58,067 bases of DNA. Origin: Desulfovibrio sp. (lineage in GTDB: Bacteria > Desulfobacterota > Desulfovibrionia > Desulfovibrionales > Desulfovibrionaceae). Below are positions 52,370 to 58,067 of this stretch, in pieces. The notes beneath the pieces were generated by a model. It worked only from the letters and a program-made list of their open reading frames with translations, had not been told where the DNA came from and ran no database searches. The position numbers were made by a program, and so were the translations under genes. The stretch lies in contig JAITRF010000069.1 in assembly GCA_031288535.1 (NCBI GenBank), positions 1 through 58,067 on the forward strand. Reading direction: 5' to 3'. The first letter of the stretch is position 1, and every line of letters starts with the position of its first letter.

Positions 52370-53236
52370 ATGGCCGCTATACAGAACCGCTACGAATTTG
52401 TCCTGCTTTTTGATGTAGAAAACGGCAATCCTAACGGCGATCCCGATGCCGGCAACATGCCGCGCATAGACCCTGAGACAAACCACGGCCTTGTCACAGA
52501 CGTATGCCTGAAACGCAAGGTGCGCAACTTTGTGGAACTGGATAAAGGCAACAATCCTCCTTATTGTATTTATGTGAAGGAAAAAGCCGTACTTTCCGAT
52601 GTACGGTCCGTGGCGTACAAACCTGTGGAAGGCACGGGCAAATCCGAAGCCGAGAAAGTGAGCCTGGGTCGTGATTTCATGTGCGCCAATTTTTTTGACG
52701 TGCGTGCCTTTGGGGCCGTTATGTCCACAAAACTGAACAACTGCGGCCAAGTGCGAGGTCCGGTGCAGTTATCCTTCGCGCGTTCTATTGATCCGGTGAC
52801 TCCGCTTGACGTGACCATCACGCGCATGGCTGTAGAAACGGCCAAGGAGGCGGACGCGCAAAGCGGAGACAACCGCACGATGGGAAGAAAACACATCGTG
52901 CCCTATGGTCTCTTTCGCGCGGAAGGTTTCATTTCCGCTTCGTTCGCCAAGCAGACGGGGTTTTCTGAAGAAGATCTGAACCTTTTCTGGCGGGCTTTGT
53001 CCATGATGTTCGATCACGACCATTCGGCGGCAAGGGGCAAAATGAACGCGCGCAAGCTCATTGTCTTCAAACATGCGGATATACTCGGCAACGCACCGGC
53101 ACAGAGGCTGTTCGATTTGGTGAAGGTGGTCCGTAGCACGGACGCATCAGCTCCGGCCCGCGGGTATGGAGACTATGCCGTGAGCGTTGACAGCGCCAGT
53201 TTACCCGAAAAGGTGACACTTGACGTGAAGATATAG
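52370..53236 (+). CDS. cas7: Cascade backbone Cas7 (Csd2)
   Basis: The 288-aa RAMP protein that forms the crRNA filament of type I-C Cascade. It begins RYEFVLLFDVENGNPNGDPD, a Csd2 hallmark, followed by PRIDPETNHGLVTDVCLKRK, VRGPVQLSFARSIDPV, and ARSIDPVTPLDVTITRMAVE with RKHIVPYGLFRAEGFISASF. The ATG is preceded by GAGGAG and lies 1 bp after the cas8c stop. Confidence 0.96.
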   Translation: MAAIQNRYEFVLLFDVENGNPNGDPDAGNMPRIDPETNHGLVTDVCLKRKVRNFVELDKGNNPPYCIYVKEKAVLSDVRSVAYKPVEGTGKSEAEKVSLGRDFMCANFFDVRAFGAVMSTKLNNCGQVRGPVQLSFARSIDPVTPLDVTITRMAVETAKEADAQSGDNRTMGRKHIVPYGLFRAEGFISASFAKQTGFSEEDLNLFWRALSMMFDHDHSAARGKMNARKLIVFKHADILGNAPAQRLFDLVKVVRSTDASAPARGYGDYAVSVDSASLPEKVTLDVKI

Positions 53237-53260
53237 GAATCTCCCACATGCGACTCCACA

Positions 53261-53890
53261 ATGTATTCCGATGACGATTTCATCCAGCTTTCCGCCGTGC
53301 AGCACTATATGTACTGTCCCCGGCAATGCGCCCTTATCCATTTGGAGATGGTCTGGGAAGAGAACCGGGCAACGACGGAAGGGCGTCTTCTGCATGAGGC
53401 GGTTGACGCCGGCAAAGTGGAGGTGCGCGGCGATCTGAAACAGGCGGCCGGGCTTTTGCTGTGCTCGCGTATTCTGGGTGTGAGCGGCAAAGCGGACATG
53501 ACGGAATTTCACCGTGAGGGAGGGGTTTGGCGTCCTTTCCCTGTGGAGTACAAGAGGGGCCGGGGCGGGTCCGTACGGGCGGACAGCGTTCAGGTGTGCC
53601 TCCAGGCTCTTTGTCTGGAAGAAATGCTGGGAATGCCCGTGCTTGAAGGAGCAATATTCTACGGCAAGGTGCGCAGGCGTAAAGAGGTGGAGTTTTCCGC
53701 GGCATTGCGGGAGCATACCATTGCAACGGTACGGGCTGTGCACGACCTGCTGACTCAGGACCTTCTTCCGTCACCGGCCAATGATTCCCGTTGCCGCCAA
53801 TGTTCACTTGTCGAACAGTGCCGTCCGGGGGAGGCGGCAGTCCCCGGCCGTGCGACGCGCTACCTGGAATCGTTGCGGAACATGTCATGA
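53261..53890 (+). CDS. cas4: Adaptation nuclease Cas4
   Basis: RecB-family nuclease that trims prespacers and selects PAM-bearing ends together with Cas1-Cas2. The 209-aa protein has the iron-sulfur cysteines YMYCPRQCALIH near the N-terminus and CRQCSLVEQCRPG at the C-terminus, and RecB motifs GVSGKADMTEF (Asp) and FPVEYKRGRGG (Glu-x-Lys). It overlaps cas1 by 4 bp. Confidence 0.95.
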   Translation: MYSDDDFIQLSAVQHYMYCPRQCALIHLEMVWEENRATTEGRLLHEAVDAGKVEVRGDLKQAAGLLLCSRILGVSGKADMTEFHREGGVWRPFPVEYKRGRGGSVRADSVQVCLQALCLEEMLGMPVLEGAIFYGKVRRRKEVEFSAALREHTIATVRAVHDLLTQDLLPSPANDSRCRQCSLVEQCRPGEAAVPGRATRYLESLRNMS

Positions 53891-54906
53891 AACAGTACCT
53901 GAACACCCTCTATGTTGTGTCGCAGGAGAGCTATCTTTCAAAAGACGGCGAATGCGTCTGCATCAAACCCGCCGAGGGGGAAAAACGCAAGATTCCCATA
54001 CATAATCTGGGTGGACTGGTGCTGTTCGGGCAGGTGTCGTGCAGTCCTTTTCTTCTGGGGCACTGCGCCAGGCACGGGGTGGCTGTTTCCTGGCTGACAG
54101 AATATGGTCGTTTTCTTGCCTCCATGCAGGGGCCTGTTTCCGGCAACGTGCTTTTGCGGCGCGAGCAGTACCGCAAGGCTGACGATCCCGTCTTTTCAGC
54201 CTCTCTGGCCCGAGCTGTGACCATCGGCAAAATATACAACTGCCGCGTGTTGTTGCGCCGAACAGCACGGGAAAGGCCATCACCACGGATAGATGAGGTT
54301 TGCGACAGGCTCGGCTATTGTCTGGAAGAACTGCACAAAGATATGCCCCTGGATGCCGTGCGGGGAGTGGAAGGAAATGCGGCTGCGCTTTATTTCAGCG
54401 TGTTTGACGCGCAGATTTCCTCCCGGGATCCGGCTTTTGTGTTTAAGGGACGGACCCGGCGTCCACCCCTTGATGCTGTAAACTGCCTGCTGTCTTTTCT
54501 TTATACGCTGCTTGCCCATGATGTGCGTAGCGCCTTGGAGAGCGTAGGGCTTGATCCGGCGGTGGGCTGTCTGCACAGAGACCGGCCGGGCAGGCCGGGG
54601 CTCGCCTTGGACTTGATGGAAGAATTCAGGCCCTATCTCGCGGACAGACTGGCCTGTACCCTGATCAACAAAGGGCAGGTCAAAGCCAAGGGGTTTAAGC
54701 GTCAGGACTCCGGCGCGGTCTTGATGGATGAGGACACGCGCAAAGAAGTGATAACTGCTTGGCAAACCAGGAAAAGAGATGAAATTGAACACCCTTTCCT
54801 GCAGGAAAAGATGCCTGTCGGATTTTTATGGCACATCCAGGCGCGGTTGCTGGCGCGGCATATTCGTAAAGAACTGGATGCCTATCCTCCTTTTGTCGTG
54901 AGGTGA
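53887..54906 (+). CDS. cas1: CRISPR integrase Cas1 (type I-C)
   Basis: Metal-dependent integrase that inserts new spacers at the leader end. Start ATG at 53887 (MKQYLNTLYV) overlaps the cas4 stop; the 339-aa product has normal length. The metal ligands are Glu162 (RGVEGNAAALYF), His230 (VGCLHRDRPGRPGLALDLME) and Asp242 in the same stretch. The N-terminal beta-domain and QDSGAVLMDEDTRKEVITAW C-terminal helices are present. All catalytic residues are intact, so adaptation is probably active. Confidence 0.96.
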   Translation: MKQYLNTLYVVSQESYLSKDGECVCIKPAEGEKRKIPIHNLGGLVLFGQVSCSPFLLGHCARHGVAVSWLTEYGRFLASMQGPVSGNVLLRREQYRKADDPVFSASLARAVTIGKIYNCRVLLRRTARERPSPRIDEVCDRLGYCLEELHKDMPLDAVRGVEGNAAALYFSVFDAQISSRDPAFVFKGRTRRPPLDAVNCLLSFLYTLLAHDVRSALESVGLDPAVGCLHRDRPGRPGLALDLMEEFRPYLADRLACTLINKGQVKAKGFKRQDSGAVLMDEDTRKEVITAWQTRKRDEIEHPFLQEKMPVGFLWHIQARLLARHIRKELDAYPPFVVR

Positions 54907-54909
54907 AAT

Positions 54910-55200
54910 GTGCTTGTCCTCGTGTGTTACGATGTAAACACGCAAAGCCCGCAGGGGCGCAAGCGCCTGCGCCATGTGGCGCGGCACTGTGAGAACTGGG
55001 GACAGCGGGTGCAGTTTTCCGTCTTCGAGTGTCTCGTTGACCCGGCTCAATGGATCGCGTTGCGGGCAAAACTGGTCGCGACTATAGACGAAGAGCATGA
55101 CAGTCTGCGCTTTTATTTTCTGGGAGCGAACTGGTCCAAACGGTTGGAGCATATAGGGGCAAAGAAAGCATTCAATATGGAGGGAACGATGATGGTATAG
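54910..55200 (+). CDS. cas2: CRISPR adaptation protein Cas2
   Basis: Small ferredoxin-like protein that bridges two Cas1 dimers. The 96-aa product begins LVLVCYDVNTQSPQGRKRLR and contains RVQFSVFECLVDPAQWIALR and DSLRFYFLGANWSKRLEHIG, typical of type I-C Cas2. Start is GTG at 54910, three bases after the cas1 stop. The C-terminus reads NMEGTMMV. Confidence 0.95.
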   Translation: MLVLVCYDVNTQSPQGRKRLRHVARHCENWGQRVQFSVFECLVDPAQWIALRAKLVATIDEEHDSLRFYFLGANWSKRLEHIGAKKAFNMEGTMMV

Positions 55201-55578
55201 TACGTTGTGCACTTAAAAATGCATATATAAAAGTATATTAGAGCGGTTTAATATTGAAAATGTAAAAACCGCTGAGCAACCATCGTGAACGTATCCTCGC
55301 CTGTGGGAGCAGTCCCAAAAGATACCCGGAAACTATTCCTGGTCATGCCGGCCAATTCCAACAGCGGTGCGAGGAAATCGTACAGAGGATGCCGAACCTC
55401 GGTTGTATGGCGAGGAACCTTCTGGGTTGCCGAAGCTGACTGTCTCGTACTGGGTTGAACTATGCGTTTACTCATAGAAATTAAGAAAAAATTTTAAAAT
55501 TTACACGGCTACAAAATTTGGTCAAAATTAAAAATATTATCAGTTATACCAGTATATTATATTTTAGTGCCGGAAATC
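55201..55578. other. Region after cas2: hairpin, doubtful small ORF, AT-rich tract
   Basis: AGCGGTTT (55242-55249) pairs with AAACCGCT (55266-55273), a member of the TAGAGCGGTTTxACATTGAAAATG family and a possible stop signal for the cas operon. A minus-strand 75-codon ORF (55248-55475, MSKRIVQPSTRQSASATQKV ...) ends inside that hairpin; it has no recognised family and may be a remnant. 55476-55578 is very AT-rich. Confidence 0.55.
55248..55475 (-). CDS. Doubtful 75-aa ORF between cas2 and the MITE
   Basis: The frame is open on the minus strand with an AT-rich upstream region that contains TATAAT-like sequence. The product (central part RHPLYDFLAPLLELAGMTRN, then SFRVSFGTAPTGEDTF) matches nothing I recognise. 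Its last codons and stop (HFQY, TAA) come from the palindromic repeat, so it may be the front part of a gene cut by that element. Coding status uncertain. Confidence 0.25.
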   Translation of the reverse strand: MSKRIVQPSTRQSASATQKVPRHTTEVRHPLYDFLAPLLELAGMTRNSFRVSFGTAPTGEDTFTMVAQRFLHFQY

Positions 55579-55707
55579 TAGGAGCCTGTCGGATTTTCCC
55601 CATAACATATTGAATTTATTAATGCGCATAACTTTTATCTCATTCGTAACACTCAAAAATATCAATATGTTACCCAGACATGGGCATCTCTCTCCGACAG
55701 ACTCCTA
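55579..55707. mobile_element. MITE-like element, copy 2 (between cas2 and CRISPR leader)
   Basis: 129 bp with terminal inverted repeats TAGGAGCCTGTCGG (55579-55592) and CCGACAGACTCCTA (55694-55707), 13 of 14 pairs, ends TA/TA as for a TA-target transposon. Inner dyad CATAACATATTGA / TCAATATGTTA. Non-coding and AT-rich. The sister copy is at 33202-33329. Confidence 0.88.
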
Positions 55708-55918
55708 AGTTAAGCGATACATGGTGATAGGAAGTAAACGTGATGACGAGGATCACAAGCTTACAGATTTTTGCTGGGGGAGCCTCGGATTTATTTCTAT
55801 TGATTTTTTTACATTTTTTTGAAAGACTTTTTTGTTATCAAATTTTTCCGAGGAGAGAGCCAATATCCTCGGAAAAAGCCTGTGAAACGCTGTCTTTTTC
55901 AAGAACGCATGACAGGCA
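55708..55918 (+). promoter_or_regulatory. CRISPR leader
   Basis: 211 bp between the MITE and the first repeat, AT-rich with T tracts (TTGATTTTTTTACATTTTTTTG). A perfect 11-bp inverted repeat, TTTTCCGAGGA (55844-55854) and TCCTCGGAAAA (55866-55876), lies 42 bp before repeat 1. The leader should contain the array promoter and Cas1-Cas2 anchoring sites; no promoter is clear enough to mark. Confidence 0.7.
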
Positions 55919-57931
55919 GTCGCACGCCTTGCGCGTGCGTGGATTGAAACATTGAAACAGGGTGGTGTTCAGGATGGGCCAAGCGTCGCACGCCTTGCGC
56001 GTGCGTGGATTGAAACTGACGGCATCAATCACGCGGCCGCTCAAACGGCCAGTCGCACGCCTTGCGCGTGCGTGGATTGAAACCATGATGCATCTCCTGA
56101 AATGAAATGCCCCGCGAGTCGCACGCCTTGCGCGTGCGTGGATTGAAACATGACGGAAGAATGCTTACGCGAAACGCTGATCGGTCGCACGCCTTGCGCG
56201 TGCGTGGATTGAAACTTCTGGACTGAAACCAAGGTCCAGCAAGGTGATGTCGCACGCCTTGCGCGTGCGTGGATTGAAACTCATCCCGCGGGGCATCGTC
56301 ATTCCGACCCTCTGTCGCACGCCTTGCGCGTGCGTGGATTGAAACATAAGTTGGGAGATGGAGCACGAGGCCGAATTTGGTCGCACGCCTTGCGCGTGCG
56401 TGGATTGAAACACGGAGGAGCCAACCGCGAAAACAGAGGCCAGGGGTCGCACGCCTTGCGCGTGCGTGGATTGAAACAAGTGAAGGAAACGGTCATGCTC
56501 TTGAAATGACCGTCGCACGCCTTGCGCGTGCGTGGATTGAAACGCGCCTGGGCGCGGCGTTCCGCGTCCGCTACAAGGTCGCACGCCTTGCGCGTGCGTG
56601 GATTGAAACAAGGCCGAGCTTTGCGGCGGATGCGGCGATGTCGGTCGCACGCCTTGCGCGTGCGTGGATTGAAACTTTCCCCTGGGGATCGCGGTAAGCA
56701 GAGTGCCACGTCGCACGCCTTGCGCGTGCGTGGATTGAAACCCCTGATCTGGCAGTGGCAGGAGGAGGATGAGGCGTCGGACGCCTTTGGCGGGGGTGGT
56801 TTGTAACAGGAGTGGACCCCCTAGCCGACTATGAGGGGAATGGTCGCACGCCTTGCGCGTGCGTGGATTGAAACGGATACAAGGCCAATTTTCCGCGCCT
56901 GCTCGGCGTCGCACGCCTTGCGCGTGCGTGGATTGAAACCTGGACGCGCAGGACCCGGACCAGGCCGTACTCATGTCGCACGCCTTGCGCGTGCGTGGAT
57001 GGAAACTGCTTGCCGGCCATGTCGATGAGAGCGCAGAGGAGTCGCACGCCTTGCGCGTGCGTGGATTGAAACATGTCCACAGGGGTAAGGGACGGGGGAG
57101 GGCAGGGTCGCACGCCTTGCGCGTGCGTGGATTGAAACTTTGATCGTTACAATGATTTCCGGCCCGGTCTTTGTCGCACGCCTTGCGCGTGCGTGGATTG
57201 AAACTAAAAAAACTACTGCCAAGCGAATTTCTGAAGTAGTCGCACGCCTTGCGCGTGCGTGGATTGAAACATCAGTATATCCGCCTGTTTAACAGAGGCC
57301 ATTTGTCGCACGCCTTGCGCGTGCGTGGATTGAAACATGGAGCTGGCCGACAAGGTCAAGGCCCTGCAGGGTCGCACGCCTTGCGCGTGCGTGGATTGAA
57401 ACGTTGCCGCTTGAGCGGCGGCAAAGGCCAGCCAGTAAGTCGCACGCCTTGCGCGTGCGTGGATTGAAACGGAATATACAGCCGCGTCGCCCCGTATTGC
57501 CGGAGTCGCACGCCTTGCGCGTGCGTGGATTGAAACCATACCGATCAGGACCACGGTAATTTCCGCCCGGTCGCACGCCTTGCGCGTGCGTGGATTGAAA
57601 CAGCCAGCAGGTCTGTCAAAAAATGGACCGCGTTGGTCGCACGCCTTGCGCGTGCGTGGATTGAAACGCTCGGAAATTCGTGCCTTTAAGCCCTTTCATC
57701 AGTCGCACGCCTTGCGCGTGCGTGGATTGAAACCCCTTATATTTCAGGATGTTATCGGCAGAGGGCATGTCGCACGCCTTGCGCGTGCGTGGATTGAAAC
57801 GACAAGTTACTGGCCGGAGTGGAAACCTTGAAAGTCGCACGCCTTGCGCGTGCGTGGATTGAAACTTACTTCGGCGAGACCGCTTATGTGGCTCAACAGG
57901 TCGCACGCCTTGCGCGTGCGTGGATTGAAAC
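55919..57931 (+). CRISPR. Type I-C CRISPR array, 31 repeats and 30 spacers
   Basis: The 32-bp repeat starts GTCGCACGCC and ends GTGGATTGAAAC. Positions 3-9 pair with 15-21 (CGCACGC/GCGTGCG, 5-nt loop), the hairpin expected for Cas5 processing in type I-C; the ATTGAAAC end is the 3' tag side, so transcription runs from the cas2 side. Spacers are 33-36 bp, mostly 34. Repeats start at 55919, 55985, 56052, 56118, 56184, 56249, 56314, 56380 and so on to 57900. All are identical except repeat 14 (56776-56807, seven changes) and repeat 17 (56975-57006, one T to G at position 27). The last repeat is intact, unlike the decayed terminal repeat common in arrays. Spacers were not compared to any database. 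Confidence 0.99.
56776..56807 (+). repeat. Degenerate CRISPR repeat 14
   Basis: Aligned to the consensus this repeat differs at positions 5 (C to G), 13 (G to T), 14 (C to G), 18 (T to G), 20 (C to G), 25 (A to T) and 29 (A to T). Three consecutive pairs of the stem (positions 4-20, 5-19, 6-18) are lost. It sits mid-array between ordinary spacers of 34 and 35 bp. Confidence 0.95.
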
Positions 57932-58067
57932 ACCCGAAGATCCTTTAAGTGTAGTAGTTCAGATTTGATCTGACAGTGCCCTTGCTAAAGAAGGGGAACT
58001 CCGTTTTGATGGAAGGACAAACGAACCATCAACCGGGCGCTATGCCCACGGAGTTTCCCCATGGAAA
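57932..58067. other. Downstream flank of the CRISPR array with a possible ORF start
   Basis: After the last repeat there is TCAGAT-TTG-ATCTGA (a perfect small dyad near 57959-57973), then AAGGGG and an ATG at 58009 that opens a frame to the window end (MEGQTNHQPGAMPTEFPHG). It could be the first part of an insertion-sequence transposase or another gene; too short to identify. Confidence 0.3.

Noticed and set aside
53334..53906. 190-codon frame antisense to cas4 as a possible anti-CRISPR or regulator
   Set aside because: No ribosome-binding site, no family features, and sense cas4 motifs explain the sequence.
55838..57933. Long open frames on both strands across the CRISPR array (products full of FQSTHAQGVR or ARLARAWIET units)
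   Set aside because: They are translations of the 32-bp repeat; spacing of 66 bp keeps frames open by chance. Not proteins.

Overview
The window is high-GC chromosomal DNA from a sulfur-respiring member of the Desulfovibrio group (Desulfovibrionaceae-like). The assignment rests on a DsrC with both C-terminal redox cysteines, GltB/GltD, RarA, DprA and DciA-type housekeeping genes in deltaproteobacterial style, and a type I-C CRISPR-Cas locus of the kind known from desulfovibrios. No rRNA or tRNA gene was seen.

Layout. 1-998 is a complete IS630-family element inserted in the Thr-rich repeat tail of an already shortened AlbA/RecG-like ATPase gene (986-1954). On the minus strand follow xerD, a small RTX-N-terminus-like protein, gltD and gltB; dsrC diverges from gltB. 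Next come a heptose-phosphate adenylyltransferase gene, an exported Ala/Pro/Lys-rich protein and a VWA-OmpA envelope protein with two tandem terminators. 13681-18951 is a minus-strand cluster uppS-cdsA-dxr-fic-aminotransferase (isoprenoid and phospholipid precursor genes with a Fic enzyme embedded). 19325-25006 is a plus-strand run: EF-G paralogue, ftsY, cpoB-like lipoprotein, dprA. 25149-30039 is minus: hybrid histidine kinase, dciA-like, xerC, and a CAP-domain exported protein. After a TPR-like protein, a cupin and a PlsC-like acyltransferase comes a tightly coupled minus-strand operon (unknown 583-aa protein, gcvT, rsmE, rarA; all 4-bp overlaps). The plus-strand right end holds a methyltransferase-like gene, uvrC, an mdtB-mdtC RND pump pair and, 17 bp after mdtC, the cas operon cas3-cas5-cas8c-cas7-cas4-cas1-cas2. 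A CRISPR array of 31 repeats and 30 spacers follows.

The genes are mostly orthodox. What stands out is the intergenic DNA. Several families of short TA-flanked palindromic or MITE-like elements recur, and some resemble the ends of the resident IS630. At least four genes (3062, 11457, 18184, 33327) end on a TAG that is the first three bases of such an element. One 129-bp MITE sits between cas2 and the CRISPR leader, and its sister copy abuts rarA. Inside the array, repeat 14 carries seven substitutions, all transversions to G or T, that destroy the base of the crRNA stem. I did not find a convincing wholly new gene system; the element/stop-codon pattern and the array anomalies are the best leads.
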